From Candidatus Freyarchaeota archaeon (GTDB taxonomy: Archaea > Asgardarchaeota > Jordiarchaeia > Jordiarchaeales > Jordiarchaeaceae), in assembly GCA_030587365.1 (NCBI GenBank), contig JAUQZE010000046.1, forward strand, positions 88,570 through 152,569: a DNA stretch of 64,000 bases, written 5' to 3'. Of this stretch, positions 27,381 to 35,546 are shown piece by piece. A program made the translations under genes and the position numbers. Below the pieces are notes generated by a model, which was not told the origin of the DNA, did not search any database, and saw only the letters and a list, made by a program, of their open reading frames with translations. The stretch's first letter is position 1. Each line of letters starts with the position of its first letter.

Positions 27381-27390
27381 CCTTTTTTTT
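27381..27390 (+). terminator. T-rich transcription end of the coiled-coil operon
   Basis: CC followed by eight T bases lies 15 bases after the stop of the TrmB-like gene. Runs of T on the coding strand are enough to end archaeal transcription. The next gene on the strand has its own promoter elements. Confidence 0.5.
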
Positions 27391-27433
27391 ATTGCACCAA
27401 TTAGCTTGATTTTTATCTAAAACTTTTGGAAGT

Positions 27434-27458
27434 TTTCCGAAGTACTACAGAACCATAA
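27434..27458 (+). promoter_or_regulatory. Shared upstream element, copy 1
   Basis: TTTCCGAAGTACTA, three bases, then AACCATAA. The same two blocks with the same spacing occur at 29182-29206. Here the element lies about 60 bases upstream of the ModA-like gene and just before a TTTAAATTTTAA TATA-like run. Its position suggests an operator or activator site; AGTACT at its centre is palindromic. Confidence 0.5.
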
Positions 27459-27518
27459 GCTTTAAATTTTAATTCTGTTTAATATAATTTTTAAAAAATT
27501 GTAAAAAGAGGTTTTTCA

Positions 27519-28211
27519 TTGTCAAAAAAAAGTATACGTGTCTTTGCTGCTGGGGGTGTCGCTCCTCCTATTCAGAAAGCAGGTAAACAGTTTCAAGAAA
27601 AATACGGGGTTGAGGTCGATTTCACAATTGGGAAGGCTGAGAAGCTCATCTCGGAAATAAAGGAAAATAAAATAGGTGATGTTCTGTCATGCGGCGCCGA
27701 ATATGTTCTGGATAATGCAGAGCAATTAGGTATAATCCTCAAAGAAAGCAGGAAAAGTGTCGGGAACAGGAAATCCGTTATCCTTCTGCAAAAAGGAAAC
27801 CCTAAGAAAATCCAATCTTTAAAAGACTTGGCTAAAGATGGCATAAGAATCGGAATATCTACGAGCGGTTGTCTAGTGGGTGTGTGGGACGATGTTTGCA
27901 GCAAGGCTGGATTAACGGATCAGATTAGAAAAAATATTACTGACTTCGCAGATGGTTGCGGAGCCGTTATGGCTCTGATTAATCAGAAAAAGGTGGACGC
28001 TATCTTTGGATGGAACGTCTTTAAAAATATTTGGCCCGGACCATCAGAGATGTTGGAAATCCCAAAGGAAATTCAGGTCCAACGAAGCACGGGAGTAGCT
28101 ACAATAAGTTACTCAAAAGAAGTGAAACTCGCCAGCAAATTCATCGACTTTCTTACATCAAAGGAAGTGAAAGGAATCTACGCAGAATATGGTTGGATCC
28201 ACAATCTGTAA
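27519..28211 (+). CDS. ModA-like oxyanion-binding protein without signal peptide
   Basis: A 230-residue periplasmic-binding-protein fold of the ModA type. It begins SIRVFAAGGVAPPIQKAGKQFQEKYGVEVDF, followed by an IGDVLSCGAEY segment and a late GSTSCLVG-like region written STSGCLVGVWDD. The first strand comes within 8 residues of the start, so there is no signal peptide or anchor. The TTG start is fixed by GAGG at 27508-27511. As written the protein stays in the cytosol, unlike a transport receptor. It could be an oxyanion store, chaperone or sensor, or a binding protein that lost export. No permease lies beside it. Cys residues in the pocket region (SCGAEY, SGCLVG, DGCGA) are unusual and may hint at another ligand. 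Confidence 0.65.
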   Translation: MSKKSIRVFAAGGVAPPIQKAGKQFQEKYGVEVDFTIGKAEKLISEIKENKIGDVLSCGAEYVLDNAEQLGIILKESRKSVGNRKSVILLQKGNPKKIQSLKDLAKDGIRIGISTSGCLVGVWDDVCSKAGLTDQIRKNITDFADGCGAVMALINQKKVDAIFGWNVFKNIWPGPSEMLEIPKEIQVQRSTGVATISYSKEVKLASKFIDFLTSKEVKGIYAEYGWIHNL

Positions 28212-28273
28212 AGAGGGGAATGTCTAAATCTTATTCTGTGCTAAATTAAAAAAATCGAAGAAGAGATCTCAGA

Positions 28274-28735
28274 CTAGTGTCTTCTTCCTCTTCCTCTATC
28301 ACTTCTATATGGTCTGGACCCGTATCCGGGGCCCTGACCACCATATCTGGGTCTGAATCTTCTTTCCTGCTCGTAAACCTTGTTTGAGAGATTATTTTCC
28401 GTATTTACATCCATCTCTTCGCTATCCTCAACTTCCTCAAGACTATCATATCTACCGATATTCAATCTCAAAGAGCCCTTGAAAACAGTCGTGTAACCGT
28501 TGTTAAGCTGATAAACGTGACCCGTTTCAACCTTGTCTATATCCTCGTTCCACAGAGTTAATAGAATGCTTCTCGAACTATCACCCACCAGAGCTTCGGT
28601 AACCCTCAGGGTTTCGCCAGTCTTTCTTGATACAATCTCTCTTTCGTCATTGAGCGACTCGACTTTGAATTTTACATTTATGCTTTTAAGATCAGGTCTC
28701 AAATTCTCTACAATAACATCTTGTTGTTCGCTCAT
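28274..28735 (-). CDS. OB-fold single-stranded DNA-binding-like protein
   Basis: A 153-residue protein with an RPA/Sulfolobus-SSB-like OB fold in residues 10-100 (LRPDLKSINVKFKVESL, RVTEALVGDSSRSILLTLWNED, GHVYQLNNGYTTVFKGSLRLNIG). An acidic segment follows, then an Arg/Gly/Tyr-rich tail (RRFRPRYGG...RGRGRRH). This plan fits single-stranded DNA or RNA binding with a flexible tail for partners. GAGGAG precedes the ATG. It is convergent with the ModA-like gene and not part of a visible operon. Confidence 0.82.
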   Translation of the reverse strand: MSEQQDVIVENLRPDLKSINVKFKVESLNDEREIVSRKTGETLRVTEALVGDSSRSILLTLWNEDIDKVETGHVYQLNNGYTTVFKGSLRLNIGRYDSLEEVEDSEEMDVNTENNLSNKVYEQERRFRPRYGGQGPGYGSRPYRSDRGRGRRH

Positions 28736-28808
28736 TTCGACTCCTCTTTCTATGCAAACTTTCGATAGAAAAAAAGCTTAGAGGCTGAACCCAGCCTTAA
28801 TCATTTTT

Positions 28809-29144
28809 CTATACATAGTACTTGAATTTTTTGGGCTTTTTGGATTGGTGTTTAGTCATATTAGAGGGGGCGGATCCCCCAAGAAGCAGGGTTAGCAGCC
28901 AGGTTAGTACGGTGCTGACTGCGAAGGCCTCGTAGCTGCTCGGTGCGGCGGTCTCAGCTCCCGGTTTTGGGGGAGGTTGAAGGAGGAGGCTGTGGAGGTA
29001 GGCTAGGTAGAGGAGTGTGGATGCGAGGAGGAGGAGCCAGCGTAGGGGGAGGTGTGCTGCTACGATTTTAGATACTTTTTTAACCGTCTGAGTCCTCGAG
29101 AACTTCGGGGATGCTGCTCTCATCTTGTTCATTGTTTTATTCAT
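28809..29144 (-). CDS. Small two-helix membrane protein, unknown
   Basis: A 111-residue basic protein with two hydrophobic helices, about 34-54 (LRWLLLLASTLLYLAYL) and 72-90 (FAVSTVLTWLLTLLLGG), joined by a Pro-rich loop. Both ends are Lys-rich. The DNA is strikingly C-rich on the coding strand and much richer in GC than both neighbours. A TATA-like TTTAAATTTATG lies right at the start, so the transcript would be leaderless. No family is recognised. The open frame and clean topology make a real gene plausible, but not certain. Confidence 0.45.
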   Translation of the reverse strand: MNKTMNKMRAASPKFSRTQTVKKVSKIVAAHLPLRWLLLLASTLLYLAYLHSLLLQPPPKPGAETAAPSSYEAFAVSTVLTWLLTLLLGGSAPSNMTKHQSKKPKKFKYYV

Positions 29145-29181
29145 AAATTTAAAAAGAGTAAAATCCCCAAATAGAACTAAG

Positions 29182-29206
29182 TTTCCGAAGTACTATTAAA
29201 CCATAA
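29182..29206 (+). promoter_or_regulatory. Shared upstream element, copy 2
   Basis: This is the second copy of TTTCCGAAGTACTA-N3-AACCATAA, with the same block spacing as at 27434-27458. It lies about 75 bases before the MFS transporter start. Two copies at promoter distance from two plus-strand genes suggest joint control of the ModA-like protein and the transporter. Confidence 0.5.
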
Positions 29207-29281
29207 AACATTAAAGCATGAATGCTTACAGTTTCGCTCTCCAGCCTATGGAATATTTTTAAATTAAAATAAGTTCAAAAG

Positions 29282-30478
29282 ATGAGTATCAAAATGAGAA
29301 CCAGCCGCTTACGGAACACAAAAACTGGGAAGAAAACGGTTACCGAGCAAAAAGAAGCCGAGGGCTCTATGTTCAAGCCTAATGCCATAATGTTTTTTGC
29401 TAATGTTGCCACAGCCACTAGTTTTATCATTATTCCTCTGTTTGCTAAGGATTTGGGAGCTTCAGACACCCTGCTTGGTATTATCGGTTCTGGGTTTGGG
29501 CTAGCTCTGCTCGTCTCCTCATATATTTTCGGCTGGGCTGCCGATGTCACCGGGAGAAGGGTTCTCTTACTGGTTGGCTTGTTAAGTTCTGCGGTGATGT
29601 TCTCTGTGCAGTTTTTGGTTCCCAATGAGACTGTTCTGGGTATAACTTGGTCTTTAGCGGGTTTCTGTTCGGGAATTTATCCTCAAGCCTTGATAGCTTA
29701 CGGCTATGAACTGAGGAAAAAAGTGGGTAAATTTGTATCCTACGGTTCCCTGGGCTGGGGTTTGGGTAACCTTATGGCGGGAATTCTTGCTATCTACTGG
29801 GAAGTATTCCTCTTCGCCGGTTTGTTCTTCTTCTTAGGATTTATAGTTGCGCTCAGAATGCCGATTACCGATGTTAAACTCAATGTACCCAAGTTTCCAA
29901 AACATGTAATTAAGAGAAACATATCCATTTACATAGCATTCTTCATGAGACACACAGGCGCTTACGCTACCTGGATTATTTTCCCCCTCTTCCTAACACA
30001 GCTGGGTGCAAACGGGTTATGGATAGGAATACTATACGCAATAAATTCCTTCGGTCAATTCTTCATAATGAGACCCTTAGATAGGTTCAGAAGCACCTCC
30101 TTAGTTATCTGGGGGCTTTCATTCTCTGCACTGACCTTCGCTTTATACTTCTTCGCACAAAACTTTTGGCAGACAATTCCCATGCAGCTAGTTCTAGCCC
30201 TCTCATGGTCGCTGCTATATATTGGCTCTCTAAAATTCGTAGCCGAAAGCGGAATCGAGAGAGGAACATCGGTAGGCTTACTCAATCTCACCCTGAGCCT
30301 TTCAACCGTTGTGGGACCACTAATCGGAGGAGTCATCAGCCAAATATGGGGATACAGATACACGATGCTCTTCGCTCTAGCCATGGTACTCGTTGGTTTA
30401 GCGTTTTTCACACTCTACTTACGATACAGCAAAAACCACACTCAAGAATCAAAAAATAAAAATAATGAAAAATTGTAA
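29282..30478 (+). CDS. Major facilitator superfamily transporter
   Basis: A 398-residue protein with about twelve membrane helices. It starts with a 30-residue basic cytosolic extension before FKPNAIMFFANVATATSFIIIPLFAKDLGASD. The loop between helices 2 and 3 reads WAADVTGRRVLLLVG, a version of the MFS motif A (GxLxDRxGRR). It is an export or import carrier with unknown substrate; related archaeal proteins are annotated as drug or sugar carriers. A TATA-like stretch lies about 25 bases before the ATG. The gene ends near a run of seven T bases at 30485-30491, shared with the convergent flavodoxin gene. Confidence 0.88.
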   Translation: MSIKMRTSRLRNTKTGKKTVTEQKEAEGSMFKPNAIMFFANVATATSFIIIPLFAKDLGASDTLLGIIGSGFGLALLVSSYIFGWAADVTGRRVLLLVGLLSSAVMFSVQFLVPNETVLGITWSLAGFCSGIYPQALIAYGYELRKKVGKFVSYGSLGWGLGNLMAGILAIYWEVFLFAGLFFFLGFIVALRMPITDVKLNVPKFPKHVIKRNISIYIAFFMRHTGAYATWIIFPLFLTQLGANGLWIGILYAINSFGQFFIMRPLDRFRSTSLVIWGLSFSALTFALYFFAQNFWQTIPMQLVLALSWSLLYIGSLKFVAESGIERGTSVGLLNLTLSLSTVVGPLIGGVISQIWGYRYTMLFALAMVLVGLAFFTLYLRYSKNHTQESKNKNNEKL

Positions 30479-30503
30479 AAGTCCTTTTTTTGAAAACTTA
30501 TTT

Positions 30504-30959
30504 TCAAATCTTGGTCGAAATACTTTTTCCGAACTCTTCAGCTTTGGCAAGTTCACCTTCAACAAGTGGACCCTTCATAATTCCCTTAGCTTCCGCTCCA
30601 AAACCCGGAGCCACCAGTTTTAGGCCAGGGATTTTTTCCCGAATCTGTTTCTCCATTTTTTGAACAGCTCTAGGATCACCTTTCACATGTGTGTCGAAAA
30701 CAGCGCCTGCCTTTCCCTTCAAATTAAGCTTTTCTAACTTTTTCAAGAAATTCTTGATGTCTCCAACCGGTCCTCCCGCGTGATTGGCGGAGCCAATAAT
30801 TAACGCATCGTAGTCTAAAGCTTCTTCTGGTTTAGTGATCTTAACGTCCTTGACCACAGCCTCTACCTTTTTCGTTGCGTTAATACCCTTGGCTATTGCT
30901 TCTGCCACTGCTTTGGTGTTTCCCGTCTTGCTCCAATAAACTATCAATGCTTTTGGCAT
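30504..30959 (-). CDS. Flavodoxin-family protein, copy 1
   Basis: A 151-residue flavodoxin-like protein: ALIVYWSKTGNTKAVAEAIA is the FMN phosphate loop, and YDALIIGSANHAGGP and GAVFDTH are the later FMN loops. Such proteins carry electrons or bind FMN in small oxidoreductases. The GTG four codons upstream (30971) sits inside the ribosome site GAGGGAG, so the ATG at 30959 is taken as start. A near-copy of identical length lies directly upstream at 31196-31651, about 80 percent identical by eye. They are separated by 236 bases with their own AT-rich promoter. Confidence 0.88.
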   Translation of the reverse strand: MPKALIVYWSKTGNTKAVAEAIAKGINATKKVEAVVKDVKITKPEEALDYDALIIGSANHAGGPVGDIKNFLKKLEKLNLKGKAGAVFDTHVKGDPRAVQKMEKQIREKIPGLKLVAPGFGAEAKGIMKGPLVEGELAKAEEFGKSISTKI

Positions 30960-31195
30960 GATATCAAACACTCCCTCAATAATTTTCTGATACTATTAAC
31001 CCAATTTTGTAATTATCCGCTCCTTAAATCAGAAGATTAAATATATTTTATTATTTACAGGTAATATGAAATATTAATATTTATTCGTTGGCAGTGACCA
31101 TCTAAACAATCAAAATCATCCAAAAAATATATTATAGGAACTTCTTTTTAGAAACAGCTCATCACGATTTATTCACGTAACCGTGTTACATATTT

Positions 31196-31651
31196 TCAAA
31201 TCTTGGTCGAAATGCTTTTTCCGAACTCCTCAGCTTTGGCAAGTTCTCCTTCAACAAGTGGACCCTTCAAAAAACCCTCAATCTTCGCTGCTAAACCCGG
31301 AGCCACCAGTTTTAGCCCTGGAATTTTTTCCCGTATCTGTTTCTCCATTTTTTGAACAGCCTTAAGGTCATTTCTCGCGTGTGTGTCGAAAACTGCGCCT
31401 GTTTTTCCTTTTAAATCAAGCTTTTCCAATTTTTTCAAGAAATTCTTGATGTCTCCAACCGGTCCTCCCCCTTGATTTGGGGAACCAATAATTAACGTAT
31501 CGTAGTCCAAAGCCTCTTCGGGTTTAATTTCCTTGACATTCCTGACTACTACCTCTACCTTTTTCGCTGCCTTTATCCCTTTGGCTATTGCTTCTGCTAC
31601 TGCTTTGGTGTTTCCGAATTTGCTCCAATAAACGATTAACACTCTCGACAA
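31196..31651 (-). CDS. Flavodoxin-family protein, copy 2
   Basis: A paralogue of the gene at 30504-30959 with exactly the same 151-codon length and the same last 16 residues. The FMN loop reads VLIVYWSKFGNTKAVAEAIA; the second loop changed from GSANHAGG to GSPNQGGG. The frame stays open upstream to 31804, but that extension has no flavodoxin homology and would nearly touch the divergent oxidase gene. The TTG at 31651 behind GGGAGA matches the copy-1 start. It is divergent from the CrtI-like oxidase and 2Fe-2S reductase pair, which are flavin/iron redox proteins too, so a shared redox role is possible. Confidence 0.85.
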   Translation of the reverse strand: MSRVLIVYWSKFGNTKAVAEAIAKGIKAAKKVEVVVRNVKEIKPEEALDYDTLIIGSPNQGGGPVGDIKNFLKKLEKLDLKGKTGAVFDTHARNDLKAVQKMEKQIREKIPGLKLVAPGLAAKIEGFLKGPLVEGELAKAEEFGKSISTKI

Positions 31652-31819
31652 AGTAACAACACTTCTCCCATAATCTTTTTCTATCTTCTTATATCGTTCA
31701 CACTCTTCAGTGCTATATTTGGCTCTAGTACTATATGAATCCGTATATACAGTAAATTCAATGAATTTAAATATAAGATAATAAAACATATTTGTGGCGT
31801 TCAAAATGGTGGGGCAGAG

Positions 31820-33325
31820 ATGACGGAAAAATATGATGTAATAGTCATAGGGAGCGGCTTAGGAGGTCTTTCCTCCGCTGCTCTGCTTGCTAAGAATGAC
31901 CTGAGTGTTCTTCTACTCGAAAAAAGGGAACTACCTGGTGGTTGCGCCACAGGTTTTATCAGGGGGCGCTTCGAATTTGATGCGTCTCTTCATGCGCTGC
32001 CCGGTATGGACATTGATGGAACGCCCGATAATCCTTATCCCTATCTTGAAGAACTCGGCTTGACAAAGAAGTTGGAATTCAAAAGGTTATCCAACGTTTA
32101 TCAAAGCGTTTTTCCAGACTTTGAAATCACCCTGCCAGTAGGTAGAGAAAATATTGAAGGCGTACTATTAGATAACTTTCCCAAAGAACGCGAGGGAATA
32201 ACCAAAATTTTTGACAGAATTTTCGCAACCTACGAAACTATCAAAAAATTCAGAAAAAAAGACCCCAGTGTTACCCAGGAAGATTTTAAAAAAAATGTCT
32301 TGGGATATATGGGTAAAACATGGGGGGAAATATTGTATCCCGAAGTTAAGGATCCCAGAGTGAGAGCAATAATCTCTCAGCTTTGGATATATGGTTTCGG
32401 CCTACCACCCAAGAAGATGGACTACCTCACTTTTGCAAATGGGACCGCCCACATTTACCAATATGGATGGAATCAGATAAAGGGGAAATGCCCCGCCTTA
32501 GTGAACGCCTTTGTTGAGCTGATCACAGAATATGGGGGAGAAGTTCGCTTCCAATGTGAGGCTAAGAAGATTCTTACCGAGGGAGATAAGGTAAAAGGAG
32601 TTTTGACCAAAAACGATGAACAAATAACATCAGATTTCGTGATTTCAAACTCTAATCCGATAACTATGACACTGGATTTAATTGGAGCGGATAAAGTACC
32701 AGAATCCTACTTCGCCAAACTAAGGTCAAACGAAGTGGGTATTTCTCTACTTGGAGTTTATTTGGGACTGGATGTTCCATACTCTAAACTTGGAATAGAC
32801 GAGTTTGAAATATTTCAAAACGACCATTATGACACCGATAAGATTTACGACAAGTCTTTTACACTGGAAGAACCAGAGATGCAGTTTATCACCACATACA
32901 ACCTCGCCTACCCCGATTATTCTCCCCCCGGAACATCAGTAATCGTCCTGAGCGCACCGAGTTATGCAGACCCCTGGTACGCCTTATCGCCACAAAAATA
33001 TGTTGAAACCAAGAACAGGCTCGCGGATAAGCTTATTACAAAAGTAGAAAAGATAGCGCCAGGACTCAGGGAACACATAGAGGTAGTAGAATTCTACACA
33101 CCATTAACCATAATGAGGTATACCGGAAACCATGGAGGAACCTTTGGTGGATTCAGCTACTCCCCAGCCGGAAGCCCACCCTTAAGACTTCCTCCAGAAG
33201 GACCAATAAAAGGACTCTACCTAGCCAATGCTTGGAGCCAGCCGGGATGTGGCTACATGAACTGCATACTATCTGGTAAGAATGCGGCTGGGATGATAAT
33301 TGCGAAAAAGAAAGGAGGTAGTTAA
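31820..33325 (+). CDS. Phytoene desaturase/saturase-like FAD oxidoreductase
   Basis: A 501-residue flavoprotein of the CrtI/retinol-saturase group. The dinucleotide fold opens VIVIGSGLGGLSSAALLAKN and is followed by the CrtI-type PGGCATGF and DASLHALPG. The C-terminal FAD-binding segment reads GLYLANAWSQPGCGYMNCILSGKNAA. Members desaturate, saturate or isomerise polyprenoid chains. It is two bases from a ferredoxin-type reductase gene on the same strand. That reductase is a plausible electron partner, and it would favour saturation of isoprenoid lipid tails or a quinone side chain over oxygen-dependent desaturation. The exact substrate is not known. The start ATG follows TGGGGC. Confidence 0.82.
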   Translation: MTEKYDVIVIGSGLGGLSSAALLAKNDLSVLLLEKRELPGGCATGFIRGRFEFDASLHALPGMDIDGTPDNPYPYLEELGLTKKLEFKRLSNVYQSVFPDFEITLPVGRENIEGVLLDNFPKEREGITKIFDRIFATYETIKKFRKKDPSVTQEDFKKNVLGYMGKTWGEILYPEVKDPRVRAIISQLWIYGFGLPPKKMDYLTFANGTAHIYQYGWNQIKGKCPALVNAFVELITEYGGEVRFQCEAKKILTEGDKVKGVLTKNDEQITSDFVISNSNPITMTLDLIGADKVPESYFAKLRSNEVGISLLGVYLGLDVPYSKLGIDEFEIFQNDHYDTDKIYDKSFTLEEPEMQFITTYNLAYPDYSPPGTSVIVLSAPSYADPWYALSPQKYVETKNRLADKLITKVEKIAPGLREHIEVVEFYTPLTIMRYTGNHGGTFGGFSYSPAGSPPLRLPPEGPIKGLYLANAWSQPGCGYMNCILSGKNAAGMIIAKKKGGS

Positions 33326-33327
33326 AA

Positions 33328-34428
33328 TTGTCTGTGTCACAACAGCCGAGGGATTATACTAAGGAACCAGACTTTGTGAAGAAAATTGTGGAAAGTTTAC
33401 ACCCCGAAAGAATGTATCTGAAAGTAAAAGAAATAATTGAAGAGACGCCGAGCACGAAAACCTTTAGGATGATACCAACCAAAGGTAAGTTACCGCCTTT
33501 TAGAGCCGGCCAGTATGTGAACCTATTTGTGAATATAGATGGTGTGCTCACCAGCAGACCCTACAGCATATCCTCATCCCCCACCCAGACCGAACACATT
33601 GACCTCACGGTGCGCCGAAAGAAGGGCGGCTTCGTATCCAACTATCTCTTGGACAAGGTCAAGGTGGGCGACGAGTTCGAAACCACAGGACCCATGGGAC
33701 AGTTCTACTACGAGCCTCTCACCGATGGAAAAAATCTGGTATTTCTCGCTGGAGGAAGTGGAATAACTCCCTTCATGAGCATCATCAGAGAAGTGGTGGA
33801 CCGAAAACTTGACCTAAACATCTGGCTGATTTACGGCAGCCGTGTACCCGAAGACGTAATCTTCAACAAGGAGTTAGAAAAAATAGCAAAAAAGCACAAA
33901 AACATACATTTCAGCGTGGTAATATCAGAGCCCCCAGAGGGTTACTCGGGAGTATGCGGCTTCTTGGATAAGGGAATCATCCTAAGCCAAATAGGCAAAT
34001 CTGAAGGTAAAACATTCTACATGTGCGGACCGCAGGCAATGTACATCTTCTGCGATTCTGAATTATCGAGTCTAAAACTTCCCAGAAGAAAATTCAAGCG
34101 TGAGTCTTACGGACCTCCTGACGATGTGACCATGGAGCCGGGCTGGCCTTCGGGTCTCTCAGTGGATAAGGAGTTCACTGTGGAAGTGATTGGCAAAAAG
34201 ACCTTTATGGCGCAAGCAGGTGAACCCCTAATAAACTCGCTGGAAAGGGAGGGCTTAGTTATTCCCGCGGTTTGCCGCTCCGGAGTCTGCACAACCTGTC
34301 GCACCAAGCTGGTTTCGGGAAAGGTTTTCATGCCAAGCACAGTAACACTGCTGGAGGCTGACCGCAAATTCGGATACATTCATCCGTGCATGGCCTACCC
34401 AATCTCGGATATAAAAATTCGAATCTAA
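33328..34428 (+). CDS. NAD(P)H:2Fe-2S reductase (FNR fold plus plant-type ferredoxin)
   Basis: A 366-residue electron-transfer protein. The FAD domain carries RPYSISSSPT (about 75-84) and the NAD(P) domain GGSGITPFMSI (about 140-150). The C-terminal plant-type ferredoxin has Cys 316, 321, 324 and 354 in the C-x4-C-x2-C-x29-C pattern. It would move electrons from NAD(P)H to FAD to 2Fe-2S and on to a partner, as in oxygenase reductases. The GGAGGT ribosome site lies within the end of the upstream CrtI-like gene and the start is TTG, so translation is coupled. The partner is most likely the CrtI-like protein. Confidence 0.88.
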   Translation: MSVSQQPRDYTKEPDFVKKIVESLHPERMYLKVKEIIEETPSTKTFRMIPTKGKLPPFRAGQYVNLFVNIDGVLTSRPYSISSSPTQTEHIDLTVRRKKGGFVSNYLLDKVKVGDEFETTGPMGQFYYEPLTDGKNLVFLAGGSGITPFMSIIREVVDRKLDLNIWLIYGSRVPEDVIFNKELEKIAKKHKNIHFSVVISEPPEGYSGVCGFLDKGIILSQIGKSEGKTFYMCGPQAMYIFCDSELSSLKLPRRKFKRESYGPPDDVTMEPGWPSGLSVDKEFTVEVIGKKTFMAQAGEPLINSLEREGLVIPAVCRSGVCTTCRTKLVSGKVFMPSTVTLLEADRKFGYIHPCMAYPISDIKIRI

Positions 34429-34623
34429 CAATCTCTACAACCATTCTTCTTTTTAACCATTAATTTGTAAGCGCATCTCATCTGTAGATTCCCATTTTTC
34501 ACTAGATGCTCCACTCTTTTTTGGAACATTTTTATGCTTCGGGAATATTTTTACGCGTTCTATCCTGTTTTACCTTTTCATTATTCCTTAAGGTTTATAT
34601 GTAAAAGGTGTTTTTGTAGTACT

Positions 34624-35313
34624 ATGGATCTCAGGGAAGAATTCTTGGAACTTTTGAAGAAGGACAAAGATTTCAGGTACACTGTCCTAGGCTACCTGGG
34701 ACTAGATGAAATAGCCCGGAGAATGGACGCCCACGAATCAACACAAACCAAGATCTGGGAGGAGATTAAGGAACTCAGAGAAGGGCAAGGTAAGATCTGG
34801 GAGGAGATTAAGGGTATCAAGGAGGATATTAGGAGGATCGATGAGGAGATTAAGGAGCTCAGGAAAGATTTTGAGGAAATGTTGGGTAGGATTAAGTCGT
34901 TGGAGAAGGGTCAAGTGGATATTAGGTCTGAGGTTTTTGTGGGTTTTGATTCTATGAGAAGGTTCGCTGGGGTCAGTTTAGAGGAGTTTGTGAAAAATTG
35001 GATGAGTGGTTCTCTTAGGGAACGGGGAATTCTTCCTGCTGGGGTCAGTCTAGAGAGGACTGTAGTAGATGGAGAAGAGATAAATCTTTTCAGTAAAGAC
35101 CCCCTGATAGTTGGAGAAGTTACTGCTTACGCTGAGAGTGTCGAGGAAATATCCAAGCTCTTAAGGAAGGCTGAAGCTGCAAAGAAGAAATACAAAAAGG
35201 AACCCCGATACCTATTTCTACGTGTTTTGACAGCACCAACCAGCGTAGCTAAAGAGATGAAAAAAATTGCAAAAGCGAAAAACATAGACCTCGTAATAGG
35301 AAGGGAATCCTAG
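34624..35313 (+). CDS. Coiled-coil plus PD-(D/E)XK-like protein (DUF3782-type)
   Basis: A 229-residue protein. Residues 1-30 are a helical head (LREEFLELLKKDKDFRY...LGY). Residues 35-110 are a coiled coil with the repeated IWEEIKEL/IWEEIKGI element. The C-terminal ~110 residues have a restriction-endonuclease-like pattern (EEINLFSKDPLIVGEVTAYAESVEEI, where D...E-V lines up with the D/ExK core, although the Lys is replaced). Archaeal DUF3782-type proteins have this plan; their role is unknown and nuclease activity is unproven. An upstream in-frame extension to 34534 lacks homology. The ATG at 34624 follows AAGGTG and a TTTATATG promoter. Confidence 0.7.
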   Translation: MDLREEFLELLKKDKDFRYTVLGYLGLDEIARRMDAHESTQTKIWEEIKELREGQGKIWEEIKGIKEDIRRIDEEIKELRKDFEEMLGRIKSLEKGQVDIRSEVFVGFDSMRRFAGVSLEEFVKNWMSGSLRERGILPAGVSLERTVVDGEEINLFSKDPLIVGEVTAYAESVEEISKLLRKAEAAKKKYKKEPRYLFLRVLTAPTSVAKEMKKIAKAKNIDLVIGRES

Positions 35314-35546
35314 TTCGCATTGCAAAAAAAGAAGAAATCCAATATTTTCGAATCCAGATAATTATCTCCCGTCATTCACTAAATATAACTTGGTTTTGCC
35401 AATATTTCTTTCAAGTTTCCTTTTTACATCGAACTCTTTTTTAATTCTTTTTGCCTCTTATTTTGTGAGTGTTTAGTTCTCTTTTAGGATATAAGAAATA
35501 AAGGTGCTTGGCTCCTTTAAATGTTTAAAATGGTGGTGGCACTGTT

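Noticed and set aside
31652..31804. A 50-residue N-terminal extension of the second flavodoxin
   Set aside because: It has no match in the first copy, occupies the divergent promoter region and has no ribosome site; the TTG at 31651 fits better.
34534..34623. A 30-residue N-terminal extension of the DUF3782-like protein
   Set aside because: The stretch contains the promoter and ribosome site of the ATG at 34624 and has Cys/Phe-rich sequence unlike the rest.
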